DNA of 64,000 nucleotides from Alkalimonas cellulosilytica (GTDB taxonomy: Bacteria; Pseudomonadota; Gammaproteobacteria; Enterobacterales; Alteromonadaceae): assembly GCF_036325985.1 (NCBI RefSeq), contig NZ_JAUHLI010000008.1:62001-126000 (forward strand). The letters run 5' to 3'. The translations under genes were made by a program, and so were the position numbers. This document shows, one piece after another, positions 23,316 to 32,750 of the stretch. Position 1 is the first letter of the stretch; each line of letters opens with the position of its first letter. The notes beneath the pieces were generated by a model. The model saw nothing but the letters and a program-made list of their open reading frames with translations. It searched no databases and was not told the origin of the DNA.

Positions 23316-26189
23316 TCAGAAGCGTTGCTGGATTCCGAAGAATACATAGCGACCAGTTGAGTCCCAGAAACCTGGGTCAGTGTTCGCAGACAGTGCCGCT
23401 GAGTAGTATGGTGGGTCATTATCCAACACGTTGTTGATACCGACACTCAGACGGGTACCTTCACCAACCATCCATTGAACGGTCAGATCCAGGTAGTTCT
23501 CAGAAGAGTGATTTTCTGGGTTAGCAGCGCGGCTTGGGTGGTTATCCACTTTGCCGAGGTGACGCCAGTTGGCAGAGATGGTCACATCCCATGGAGTCAT
23601 CCAGGTTGCACGGAAGTTATGCTGCCACTTAGGTACCGGATCACACACACCACCCCATTTGCCAGCACACTCGTTCAGCGTACCACCTGCAACCGGCTGG
23701 TTATCAAACTTCTGGAAGTAAGTACCGGTTAAGGAGAAACGCATGCGTCCCATGTCGTTCAAGTTCATGGTGTACATGGAGTTGACATCGATACCAGTGC
23801 GTTGTAGGAAGCCGATGTTGACGTTGGTAGTAATAACGCGGCCACCATCTAACCACAGTGACTGGTTGCCAGGAGCACGTTGTACCAAGCTACAGAACAG
23901 ATCATCACCGGTATCCAGACAGTTGTTTACTGCAGTGATCGCCGGGATAGTCCCAATGGCTTTTTCAACTTTGATATCGAAGTAGTCGAGAGAGAAGTCA
24001 AACCCATCGATAAAGCTTGGACGGAAAACAAAACCAACAGATTTGGTTTTGGACTCTTCTGGATCCAGATCCGGGTTACCACCACGCAAATCATTGTACT
24101 GGTTAGCCGGGCTATTCGGGATGGAGCCGTAACGATCAGCCGTCACGCCAGTGCGCTGACAGTCTGCCAGAGAACGTTGTGGTGTTTCACCGCCACATGG
24201 ATCGGCGTTCCACTGGAACAAACCAGCACCTTGTGGTGCAAACAACTCACGGATGTTGGCAGCACGGGCTGCGATCTGGTAGCTGGCACGCAGTTTGAAG
24301 TCTTGGGTAATATCCCAGCCCAATGCATACTTCTGAGTAGTTGTGGTTTTACCGGTATCGTACTCGGAATAACGGAAACCTAAATCAAGTACCAGACTGT
24401 CTGCAAATGGAGCATCTTCTACCAGATAGATTTTAGCTTCAGAGAAAATTTCATCTACGCTAACAGAACCAGAAACCGGTAAGGTTGGACCGCCCTGACC
24501 AGCACCTTCAAAGTCGATAAAACCACGGTCAGGAGCAAAGCTCAGACTATCACGACGGGTAGACACACCTAACAACAGCTCAGCACCGTATTCAGCAAAT
24601 GGTGATTTAATGCCGTAATCGGTTAAGTCACCCAGCACATAACCGGTGAACTCAGTCAAGCCAGTAGTACCACGTGAGAACAATGGCAAGGTCAGGTAAT
24701 CGATCTGCGCCTGATCAATAGCACCTTCGGTAAACAGGTTGTAAGGCACACAGCCAGGATCTGTGCCATCTGTGGCTGAACGACAAACAGCATTGCCATT
24801 TGCATCTGTAACCACATCTAATGCTTTGGCTAAGCGAGACTTACTGAAGTCGTTGAAGTAGGTTTCTGAGAAGTTAACCTGAGCAACGTTGAAATACACA
24901 TCGTAAGTCCACTGGTCATTGATCTCACCACGCAAACCAAGCACTGCCCGGTGTGAATTGTGCTCAAGATCATTGATCCGAGGACCACCTTCAATATTAC
25001 GTTTAGCTACAAACAAATCAACAGAGTCATCTGCTGTTAAGCCTCGATTGCCACACAGCGCATTAAACTGCTGCGCAGACATCAGTGGGTTAGAGCATCC
25101 CAGGCTCACAGGAACAAAGAACGCACCTGACTCAGCAATTTGCGATACACTGTTGTTGTGGGTATAACCGACTTCAGCATACAACTCAACATTGTTGTTA
25201 AAGGCATATTTACCAAAAGCACCTAAAGCAACACGCTCATCCGGACGCTGGAAGTAGTTGACCGGACCATAGTTGTACAAGCGACCATCGTTAGGCACAA
25301 ACTCAGAGCCTTGCACGATAAAGTCAAAAGTATCGAAATCAGAGAAGCGTGGGTCTGGTGCAGTACCTGAACCGCCACAACCAAAGCCATTGACTGAGCC
25401 TCCGGTCAGGGCACAAGCACTGAAATCACGATCGGATTGGAATACCGGCTTAATACGACGGTAACTACCGAACATGGTGACGTTGCCTTTACCATCGTCC
25501 GAGTTAAAGCCCATGATCAAGTTGTACATGTTGGAGTGACCATCACGTACATTGCCATCTGGCAGTTCAAAACCTGCATTGCGAACAGCCTGAGCTGCAG
25601 AGCTGCTGTTGCTGTTGTTATGCTGGTAGAAACTGTGCTGGTAATCGAACTGAATGCCTTCGAAGTCATCTTTCAGCATAAAGTTCACAACACCAGAGAT
25701 TGCATCAGAACCGTAGGTCGCTGAGGCACCACCAGTTAACAGCTCAACATTTTTAATCAGCTGTGCCGGGATTTGGTTCAAGTCCGGTGAAGATGCCAAT
25801 GGTGAGCCATTCACCATCCGACGACCATTGATCAACGTCAAAGTACGCTGAGAACCCAGACCACGCAAAGAAATGGTAGCTGTACCGTTAGCACCGTTGT
25901 TGGTGGTTGCGGCCTGTCCTGCAAACACTTGCGGTAAATCACTGACCAGATCTTCCGTACGAATGGTTCCGGCAAACTCAAACTCTTCAGAGGTAACCTG
26001 GGTAATCGGGCTGGAGGTAACCACGTTGGCAGATTGAGGAATACGGGAACCCGTAACCTGAATACGCTCAACGCGCTCAGCTTCTTGCTCGTCAGCGGCG
26101 GCAACTTGTGCAGTCAGAGCTGTCGCCGAGGCGGCTCCAAAAGCAATCGCCAAGCGCACAGCTTTGCTTAATTTATTATTCGTATACAT
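23316..26189 (-). CDS. TonB-dependent outer-membrane receptor
   Basis: A 957-residue receptor. A signal peptide of about 33 residues ends near 'AQVAAA'. A TonB-box-like start ('ERIQVTGSRIP') leads into a plug domain at about 50-170 containing 'LRGLGSQRTLTLINGRRM' and 'VELLTGGASATYGSDAISGVVN'. A 22-strand barrel follows, ending in the aromatic 'GIQQRF'. It takes up a scarce nutrient using TonB energy. The repeated aromatic strands and acidic loops with paired cysteines suggest a large organic ligand such as an oligosaccharide or peptide, but the substrate cannot be read. It is a paralogue of the receptor at 26,660, with nearly identical signal-peptide sequence ('NNKLSKAVRLA'). Confidence 0.93.
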   Translation of the reverse strand: MYTNNKLSKAVRLAIAFGAASATALTAQVAAADEQEAERVERIQVTGSRIPQSANVVTSSPITQVTSEEFEFAGTIRTEDLVSDLPQVFAGQAATTNNGANGTATISLRGLGSQRTLTLINGRRMVNGSPLASSPDLNQIPAQLIKNVELLTGGASATYGSDAISGVVNFMLKDDFEGIQFDYQHSFYQHNNSNSSSAAQAVRNAGFELPDGNVRDGHSNMYNLIMGFNSDDGKGNVTMFGSYRRIKPVFQSDRDFSACALTGGSVNGFGCGGSGTAPDPRFSDFDTFDFIVQGSEFVPNDGRLYNYGPVNYFQRPDERVALGAFGKYAFNNNVELYAEVGYTHNNSVSQIAESGAFFVPVSLGCSNPLMSAQQFNALCGNRGLTADDSVDLFVAKRNIEGGPRINDLEHNSHRAVLGLRGEINDQWTYDVYFNVAQVNFSETYFNDFSKSRLAKALDVVTDANGNAVCRSATDGTDPGCVPYNLFTEGAIDQAQIDYLTLPLFSRGTTGLTEFTGYVLGDLTDYGIKSPFAEYGAELLLGVSTRRDSLSFAPDRGFIDFEGAGQGGPTLPVSGSVSVDEIFSEAKIYLVEDAPFADSLVLDLGFRYSEYDTGKTTTTQKYALGWDITQDFKLRASYQIAARAANIRELFAPQGAGLFQWNADPCGGETPQRSLADCQRTGVTADRYGSIPNSPANQYNDLRGGNPDLDPEESKTKSVGFVFRPSFIDGFDFSLDYFDIKVEKAIGTIPAITAVNNCLDTGDDLFCSLVQRAPGNQSLWLDGGRVITTNVNIGFLQRTGIDVNSMYTMNLNDMGRMRFSLTGTYFQKFDNQPVAGGTLNECAGKWGGVCDPVPKWQHNFRATWMTPWDVTISANWRHLGKVDNHPSRAANPENHSSENYLDLTVQWMVGEGTRLSVGINNVLDNDPPYYSAALSANTDPGFWDSTGRYVFFGIQQRF

Positions 26190-26608
26190 GTATTTCTCCC
26201 TGGACCACTATGAATTAGTGATTCTATTTTTCACCTAAGCCAGAACTTTACGGCATCCGGCATTCCGCTTAAACCGGGGAAACCCCGATCCGTCACTCTT
26301 TGATGATAAACGCAATTTTTCGCCAGGGTCAACTAGTTTGATGAATGTTTTTCGGAGTTTAATGGTCTTGCTTTTGAAGGGAGGCTGATGTAGTAACAAC
26401 TGGAATATCACGTGCAGGTAGCACAATCAGTGTAAAATAAATGATTTTTGCCTGTAAGTTCTATTTCATAAAATTTTAGCCTGCAATCAACACCGCTCAT
26501 TTGTACAAAATTCATGACAGTAAGACAGAATCATCCAATAATTAATTGCATCAGCACAAGCAGCAAGTCGTGTTCCAATCCTGCATACAGCAGCTGCGCT
26601 CTACCCAC
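26190..26608. other. Intergenic stretch upstream of the first TonB receptor
   Basis: Gene-free. It contains the promoter of the receptor (listed separately) and a roughly 110-nt 5' leader with a small hairpin, CGGGG-AAA-CCCCG (around 26275-26290), read on the minus strand. The part from 26340 to 26600 is AT-rich and I see no further gene or known riboswitch in it. Confidence 0.5.
26303..26332 (-). promoter_or_regulatory. Promoter of the first TonB receptor
   Basis: On the minus strand TTGACC (26327-26332) and TATCAT (26303-26308), spaced by 18 nt, about 115 bp before the start codon. The -35 element is the same as that of the second receptor. Confidence 0.5.
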
Positions 26609-26638
26609 AAAAAAACACCAGCCGAGGCTGGTGTTTTT
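26609..26638 (-). terminator. Terminator after the second TonB receptor
   Basis: A 13-bp stem (26611-26623 with 26626-26638; core CACCAGCC/GGCTGGTG), with a 2-nt gap that would open to a 4-nt or larger loop. T run on the minus strand. Confidence 0.85.
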
Positions 26639-26659
26639 GAAGTTGATTTAAACGCTAAA

Positions 26660-29635
26660 TCAGAAGTTGTAAGTAATGTTGGCAAATACACGGCGACCAA
26701 GCAGGTCGTACTGCGAGTACAGCGGAGCATTACCAGTGCGCAACAGGCCAGAGGCCAAGCTCACTTGCGGTGGCTCTTTGTCGAACAGGTTACGAACACC
26801 AACCGTTACGTCAAAATCACCGAAAATCCGGCTGGCTGACGCTGTGTGATAGATAGTGGTTGGAGTATCGGCGATGAACTCATACTGAGCACCACGGTAG
26901 GTAGTGAGGTTGCCGTTGGCAAAGTATTTGTAATCATCGGTTTTACCGAAGTAGTTGGTGGTCCAGTTCAGACGCAGATCATCACGAATCAAAGTTACCC
27001 GTAATACACTGCTGTGCTTTGGATCACCCACATCACCCACGTACTGCGACGGCGTACTGGTAGAGAACAACTGGAATGAACGTTTCAGCTGAATATTGTG
27101 CTGATAATTCACTCGCAGGGTACCAAACGAGAAATCATTGGTGTAGTTAAAGCCAACATCCACACCACGAGCAATTTGATTTGCTACGTTGGTGTAACCA
27201 CCAAACACTGTTTCAACTCCAAAGTCCAAGCCGTTCTGACCACCGTTACGACGAACGATTTGATTACACAGCGGCTCATTCGGGAAGTTTTCAGAGTTGT
27301 AACAGGTATTCAGAACGTTGGCCCCACCCACATTGCTGATTTGACCTTTGATATCATACTTGTAGTAGTCAATAGAGCCAATAAAGCTATCTGAAGCATT
27401 TTTCCAGACAATACCCAAGTTTTTATTTACGGAAGTTTCCGCGCCTAAACGACCTAAGCCACCACTGGTTACTGATGTAATTGAACTACCAGGAGTTGTG
27501 TACGTCGCAGGAACGACAGTAGCACAGTTATCAGCAACGCGCTGAGCAATAGTGCCTGCTTCCAGTCTATTTGCCCAATCCAAACATGGATCTACTGTCT
27601 GGCCCAGGAAGCCAGTTTGTGCGTCAAGATACAGCTCGAACAACGCCGGCGAACGGAAAGAAGTACCTTTCGAAGCACGAACACTCAAACCACCAGCCAC
27701 TTCCCAGTGAGCAGACAGCTTGTAAGTGGTATCACTACCGTAGGTCGATACATCGGTCCAGCGACCAGAAGCAGTGACATCCAAGGACTCAACAAATGGC
27801 TTGTCGTGCAGTACCGGAATGTTTAATTCGGCAAATACAGCACGGGTATTAGATTTACCAGCCGTGATGCCTGCACCGGTTAAGCCCCAGGAGTTGCCAT
27901 TACGGGTATGGAAGCCTGGAGTATCTTCAATTTCATCGGTCTGGAATGAAGCACCAACCGCTGTACCCACCATGCCCGCTGGCAATTCAAACAAGTCACC
28001 AGTGATGTAGCCTTCTACTGTTTGTTGCTTGTAAACCGTGTGGCCTACATCTTCACCAAACAGGAAGTTTCGCACGCTTTGGCTAGGGTTACCGTTAATC
28101 AGATCAGCATCCAGCCAGTTCATATTGATACAGGCTTTGTCCGAGAATTGGGTGCGCTCACCGATAGCACAGGTGCGCAGATTACCATCGGCATCAGCTT
28201 GCTGAGTGCGCTGGCCCATCAGCATGGAGTCACGGAAGATAATGTCGTTGGTATACCGGCCCCAGTTGTAACTGTTCTGATAAGACAGATCCCAGTCCCA
28301 ATCGCCGATACTGCCTTCCAAGCCCAATACTGCACGGGTGTAGTGTACATCGGTTTCTGTGCCAAAATGATCGGTAATATTTACCGGCATCATGACAGCA
28401 CCACCTTCCCAGCCATCCACCCGGCCACCCGGAATTTGTGGGAAATCAGCGTACCAGAACTGGCGCACGCTTTGCTGTTGGGTATTACGACGGTTGTGCA
28501 AAAACTCAGCGTACATACCCATGTTGTCGGTCAACTCGTAATCTACCTGACCATAAATAGACCACACTTCAGTCTCTGGTATCATTGAGCGTTTCTGGTT
28601 GAATGGATGAGCCTGGTCACCCCAGCCATCCGATTCACGGTCATATGAAACCGGGTACCAGCCAGCAGGTGCAGAAAAATTGTTTGCGTCTGGGTCGGTA
28701 ATCAAATCAGCAAAAGTAGGACGGTTGAATTGCGCAAAAAAGCCATCATAATCGTACTGAGCTTTCACACCAGCGGGTACGTTGCTGGCGCCTGTTGCCC
28801 ACATCCAAACTCCATACTGCGCATCAGCACAATGGTAGTTACCAGTACGCGGATCAATTGGGTCGCCCCGCTCGCCAGTGACCGGATCAAACAACAAACG
28901 CTCGGAACAAGCAAAGAAGCTACGATCGCCGCGCTTCAGCTCGCTATCCAGCCGGTAATCGGCCATCAGGCGGTAAGAGCCGCGATCAAAAGTACGGCCC
29001 AAAGTGGCGTTCAAATTAAAGCGCTCACCACCAGAGTTAAACGGTTGGTTAAAGTTAACGTTGATGCTGGAGTCATCGCCACGTTTGGTGATGATATTGA
29101 TAACACCGGCTACTGCATCAGAACCATACAGTGATGAAGCACCATCTTTCAGGATTTCAACACGCTCAACCACAGATACAGGCAAGGTGTTCATATCAAA
29201 GGCTGCAACCTGACCACGGGTACCGGCAGGACCCGCACGACGGCCATTCAATAAGACCAGTGTACGGTTTGAGCCCAGACCACGCATAGATACAGATTCA
29301 TTACCAGAACCACCGGCAGTAACATAACCCACCGTTAATGCAGAAGTAAGCTGGTTTGAACCAGATGCAATGGTAGACGTACGCAACAATTCACCCAGGT
29401 TGTTTAAACCTGAGTCTGCTACGACTTCTGAACTAATAATTTCAATCGGTGTCGCATTATCGAAACCGTCGGTACGGATACGTGAACCGACTACCTGAAT
29501 ACGCTCAGGTTTTTGTTCTTGTGCTTCTTCGTCGTTTAATTCTGCAACAGCAACAGCTGGCATAGCCAAAGCTGATACTGCTCCGAAAGCCATTGCCAAG
29601 CGCACAGCTTTGGACAATTTGTTATTTTTATACAT
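26660..29635 (-). CDS. TonB-dependent outer-membrane receptor
   Basis: A 991-residue receptor with an N-terminal signal peptide of about 32 residues, a TonB-box-like 'ERIQVVGSRIRTDG', a plug domain containing 'RGLGSNRTLVLLNGRR' and 'VERVEILKDGASSLYGSDAVAGVIN', and a large beta barrel ending in 'VFANITYNF' with a terminal Phe. It belongs to the same subfamily as the receptor at 23,316 and starts almost identically, but the barrels differ widely, pointing to different ligands. Probable transport of a macromolecule breakdown product. Transcription starts at its own promoter with two 12-bp direct repeats, and a terminator follows. Confidence 0.93.
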   Translation of the reverse strand: MYKNNKLSKAVRLAMAFGAVSALAMPAVAVAELNDEEAQEQKPERIQVVGSRIRTDGFDNATPIEIISSEVVADSGLNNLGELLRTSTIASGSNQLTSALTVGYVTAGGSGNESVSMRGLGSNRTLVLLNGRRAGPAGTRGQVAAFDMNTLPVSVVERVEILKDGASSLYGSDAVAGVINIITKRGDDSSINVNFNQPFNSGGERFNLNATLGRTFDRGSYRLMADYRLDSELKRGDRSFFACSERLLFDPVTGERGDPIDPRTGNYHCADAQYGVWMWATGASNVPAGVKAQYDYDGFFAQFNRPTFADLITDPDANNFSAPAGWYPVSYDRESDGWGDQAHPFNQKRSMIPETEVWSIYGQVDYELTDNMGMYAEFLHNRRNTQQQSVRQFWYADFPQIPGGRVDGWEGGAVMMPVNITDHFGTETDVHYTRAVLGLEGSIGDWDWDLSYQNSYNWGRYTNDIIFRDSMLMGQRTQQADADGNLRTCAIGERTQFSDKACINMNWLDADLINGNPSQSVRNFLFGEDVGHTVYKQQTVEGYITGDLFELPAGMVGTAVGASFQTDEIEDTPGFHTRNGNSWGLTGAGITAGKSNTRAVFAELNIPVLHDKPFVESLDVTASGRWTDVSTYGSDTTYKLSAHWEVAGGLSVRASKGTSFRSPALFELYLDAQTGFLGQTVDPCLDWANRLEAGTIAQRVADNCATVVPATYTTPGSSITSVTSGGLGRLGAETSVNKNLGIVWKNASDSFIGSIDYYKYDIKGQISNVGGANVLNTCYNSENFPNEPLCNQIVRRNGGQNGLDFGVETVFGGYTNVANQIARGVDVGFNYTNDFSFGTLRVNYQHNIQLKRSFQLFSTSTPSQYVGDVGDPKHSSVLRVTLIRDDLRLNWTTNYFGKTDDYKYFANGNLTTYRGAQYEFIADTPTTIYHTASASRIFGDFDVTVGVRNLFDKEPPQVSLASGLLRTGNAPLYSQYDLLGRRVFANITYNF

Positions 29636-29734
29636 TCATGTCTCCCTGGTTGTCGTACATAGCGACAATCAAATTTTGTGAGGTGTTTTTGAGCTTTTGA
29701 AAAAGCCTTGCTGAAATACCCTGTAACAAAAAAG

Positions 29735-29777
29735 CATTTCATCCCTGATGCTATACATTTCATCCCTATCAGGTCAA
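29735..29777 (-). promoter_or_regulatory. Promoter and repeated operator-like motif of the second TonB receptor
   Basis: On the minus strand TTGACC (29772-29777) and TATAGC (29750-29755) are 16 nt apart. A perfect 12-bp direct repeat, AGGGATGAAATG on the minus strand, occurs at 29735-29746 and 29756-29767, 21 bp apart, which is two DNA turns. One copy lies in the spacer and one just downstream of the -10, so a repressor dimer could cover the promoter. No regulator gene is nearby. Confidence 0.5.
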
Positions 29778-29913
29778 CCTTCTTGCTAAAATTTGCGATG
29801 AATGCAGATGATCTGAGATGACTGTGCAGGCAAAAATAGCGACAATCTGAAGTAATAGTTACCAGTAGCTGAGCCAACCCCTAATAATGGGTACCCAGGA
29901 AAATCAAACACCT

Positions 29914-31959
29914 ATGCTTACAACCAACATCCAGCAAAGTATCCGCTCTATTCAGCTTAAAATTAAAAACGCTTTACCCAACTACCGGGTACGACAGGGG
30001 CAAAACCAGCTGATCGCTGAAATTGCCCACACCATCGCTGGCAGCTACCACCGTCATCATCGCATTGCGCTGGTTGAAGCTGGTACCGGCACTGGTAAAT
30101 CACTGGCTTATTTGCTGGCATGCATCCCTTATGTGCTGACGCACAACAAAACCCTGGTGATCGCAACCGCCACCGTCGCTTTGCAGGAACAGCTGGTACG
30201 CAAAGATTTACCATTTTTTCAGCAACACTCAGGGCTAGACTTTGAGTTTTGCCTGGTCAAAGGCCGCCAACGTTATGCCTGCATTGAGCGTTTGCAGGAG
30301 TTGCTGCAGCAGCCTGAACTATTTCCGGATAGCAGCGTTAAGCATCAGGCGACCGCCAGCAAGTTACTCAAAGCCTGGCAGCAGCGGCATTGGCTTGGCG
30401 ATAGCGATAGCCTGCCATTTACTGTGCCGGATGCCCTCTGGCAACAGATCCAGGCCGATCCCTACCATTGCCATCGCGGCAGTCGGCGCCACCAACACTG
30501 CCCATTTCACCTGGCACGAGCTGAAATTACCGGCAGCCAGGTGCTGGTGACCAACCAGGCTTTTTTGCTGGCCGATTTAGAAGCAGGCTCAGCGCAGTTG
30601 CCAGCACCGGAAGACTGTGTATACGTGATTGATGAAGGCCATCACCTGGTGGAGAGTGCCCGCAGTTTTTTATCCGCCAGCGCTCCTCTGCTGCAGCAAG
30701 AGCTGTGGCTGGAAAAAGCGTTAAAGTTCAGTCAACGCATGCAGGCTAATTTACCCGAGTCGGCACTTAAAGCTGCCATCAAATTGCAGGAGCTGATCGA
30801 TGATTACCGCCGCGATTACCAGCCGGTTAAACTGCAACTCCCCGCTTTTATAACAGCCTGGTTTAACGACAAACCGCAACATCGCTTTACCGATGCGGCT
30901 TTACCGCTGCTTTTAAGCCAGCAGGCTGAGTCATTGGCAAGATCCAGCCGCCAGGTGCTCAATCAGTTGGAACTGCTGCACCAAAAAGTTCGTGAGGCGA
31001 TTGTAGAGCAGCAATTTCCCACCCGGGCGATCAGCAGTACCTTGCAGGATTTCTCGTCCTTTGATCAAAAATTCAGTCAGCAACAAGCGCTGTGGCAGCT
31101 GTGGGCCGAGCAGCAAGGAACACAGGTGTATCAGGCCCGGTGGGTGGAGCAACCTGAGCAACAGACCCAGCAGGTGATCGGCTATGCCAGCCCGCTCAGA
31201 GTGCAGGCACAACTAGAGCGTCTGCTGTTTCGGCCGGCGTTTGCCTGTGTGCTCTGTTCCGCTACCCTGACCGCACTCAACTCGTTTAACTACCCACTAC
31301 GAGAGTTGGGCCTGGATCAGCTGGAAGGCGTGCGTACGCTCAAAGTAGAGTCGCCGTTCGCTTATGCGGAGCAAGGCCAGATTTTGCTGCCCAAAATGCA
31401 GCATGAACCCACGGCAGAAGGCTTCACTGCAGAATTGTGCCAGCAACTTCCCGACTTCTTACCCAAGGGACAAGCCAGCCTGGTACTCTTTGCCTCCTAC
31501 TGGCAAATGAATGAAGTGGCAAAAGCACTTCGAGGCAAAGGCTTTGAGCTGCTGGTGCAGGGAGAAGCGGCCCGGCAAAAACTGCTGGAGCAGCATCAAC
31601 AGAATGTTTCACAACAAAAAACCAGTATTTTATTCGGTACCCAAAGCTTCGCTGAAGGGTTGGATTTACCTGGCCAGCTGCTGACCAACCTGGTGATTAC
31701 CAAGTTGCCATTTGCAGTGCCCACCTCACCGCTGGAAGAAGCGATGAGTGAAGCCGTAAGCAAACAAGGCGGCAACCCATTTTTACAGCTGACGGTACCG
31801 GCAACAGCAAAGAAACTGGTGCAGGCTTGTGGTAGACTACTGCGGCAAGAGCAGGACAGCGGTCAGATTGTGATTCTGGACCGTCGCCTGGTCAGCAAAA
31901 CCTATGGCAAAGCGATGCTGGACGCGCTACCGCCATTTAAACGCAGCATTCACTATTAA
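29914..31959 (+). CDS. DinG/YoaA-type ATP-dependent DNA helicase
   Basis: A superfamily 2 helicase of about 681 residues. It has Walker A 'VEAGTGTGKSLAYLLA', a DEAH-type 'YVIDEGHH', motif III-like 'CVLCSATL', and C-terminal 'FGTQSFAEGLDLPG' and 'QACGRLLRQ'. These match the DinG/YoaA family, which unwinds DNA with 5'-3' polarity and carries an iron-sulfur cluster. The cluster region shows Cys in 'RYACIER' and then only two more, in 'YHCHRGSRRHQHCPF', where four are expected. The start is either ATG 29887 or ATG 29914; neither has a strong ribosome site. It precedes the TSUP permease with a 10-bp gap and may be co-transcribed. Confidence 0.85.
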   Translation: MLTTNIQQSIRSIQLKIKNALPNYRVRQGQNQLIAEIAHTIAGSYHRHHRIALVEAGTGTGKSLAYLLACIPYVLTHNKTLVIATATVALQEQLVRKDLPFFQQHSGLDFEFCLVKGRQRYACIERLQELLQQPELFPDSSVKHQATASKLLKAWQQRHWLGDSDSLPFTVPDALWQQIQADPYHCHRGSRRHQHCPFHLARAEITGSQVLVTNQAFLLADLEAGSAQLPAPEDCVYVIDEGHHLVESARSFLSASAPLLQQELWLEKALKFSQRMQANLPESALKAAIKLQELIDDYRRDYQPVKLQLPAFITAWFNDKPQHRFTDAALPLLLSQQAESLARSSRQVLNQLELLHQKVREAIVEQQFPTRAISSTLQDFSSFDQKFSQQQALWQLWAEQQGTQVYQARWVEQPEQQTQQVIGYASPLRVQAQLERLLFRPAFACVLCSATLTALNSFNYPLRELGLDQLEGVRTLKVESPFAYAEQGQILLPKMQHEPTAEGFTAELCQQLPDFLPKGQASLVLFASYWQMNEVAKALRGKGFELLVQGEAARQKLLEQHQQNVSQQKTSILFGTQSFAEGLDLPGQLLTNLVITKLPFAVPTSPLEEAMSEAVSKQGGNPFLQLTVPATAKKLVQACGRLLRQEQDSGQIVILDRRLVSKTYGKAMLDALPPFKRSIHY

Positions 31960-31969
31960 GGATGCCTCT

Positions 31970-32749
31970 TTGTTCGCTGAATTTGCCATCGAACCCAGTG
32001 TTCTTGTTATTCTCTGTGCCGTCGCTTTTACCGCTGGCTATATTGATGCCATTGCCGGTGGCGGTGGCCTGTTAACCATTCCTGCATTACTCACCGCTGG
32101 TTTACCGCCGCATCTGGCACTGGGTACCAACAAGCTGGCAGCGACCTTCGGTTCGCTGACGGCTTCGGTGACCTATTATCGCAAACGGTTGTTTGACCCT
32201 GTGTTCTGGCGCCGCAGTCTGCTTTATACCGGCATCGGGGCGGCCTTAGGGACGCTGCTGGTCGATCAGCTCAGCAGCGCTGCACTGGAAAAGTATTTGC
32301 CGGTGGTGATTTTACTGGCTGCAGTCTATACGCTGTTTAACCGTATTGTGCCGGACGATCAGCTGGAGCTGCCCAAGCAAAACCGTCGCTTGTTCTGGCA
32401 ACAACGAACGCAGGGATTGGCGCTGGGTTTTTACGATGGGGTAGCCGGCCCTGGCACCGGTGCCTTCTGGATGGTCTCTACCATGGCGATGTACCGCATC
32501 AACCTGCTACTGACCTGCGGTGTCGCCCGCACCATGAACTTTATCAGCAATGGTGTTTCACTGGCGGTCTTTTTATTGCTTGGCCATGTCTTTATTCTGC
32601 TTGGCCTGGCGATGGGGCTTTGTTTGATGGCCGGTGCCTGGTTGGGTGCTCATTCCGCCATCCGCTTTGGCAGCCGTTTTATCCGACCGGTCTTTATCAG
32701 CGTAGTGGTAGCGATTGCGCTGCGACTGGCCTGGCAGGCCTGGAGCTAG
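31970..32749 (+). CDS. TSUP family permease (TauE/SafE type)
   Basis: A permease of about 259 residues with some eight hydrophobic helices. It contains the family's repeated 'GYIDAIAGGGGLLTIPALL' near the N-terminus and 'GFYDGVAGPGTGAFWM' in the second half, the hallmark of TauE/SafE/YfcA-type carriers that export or import small sulfur-containing or organic acids. No ATG precedes the conserved region after the helicase stop. The TTG at 31970 has AAGGA 7 nt upstream and is the best start. The gene sits between the helicase and priC and is followed without a gap by priC. The substrate is unknown. Confidence 0.85.
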   Translation: MFAEFAIEPSVLVILCAVAFTAGYIDAIAGGGGLLTIPALLTAGLPPHLALGTNKLAATFGSLTASVTYYRKRLFDPVFWRRSLLYTGIGAALGTLLVDQLSSAALEKYLPVVILLAAVYTLFNRIVPDDQLELPKQNRRLFWQQRTQGLALGFYDGVAGPGTGAFWMVSTMAMYRINLLLTCGVARTMNFISNGVSLAVFLLLGHVFILLGLAMGLCLMAGAWLGAHSAIRFGSRFIRPVFISVVVAIALRLAWQAWS

Positions 32750-32750
32750 C

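Noticed and set aside
26190..26608. Cobalamin or other riboswitch in front of the first TonB receptor
   Set aside because: The leader lacks the cobalamin-box bases and the hairpins seen are short, so no known riboswitch is supported.
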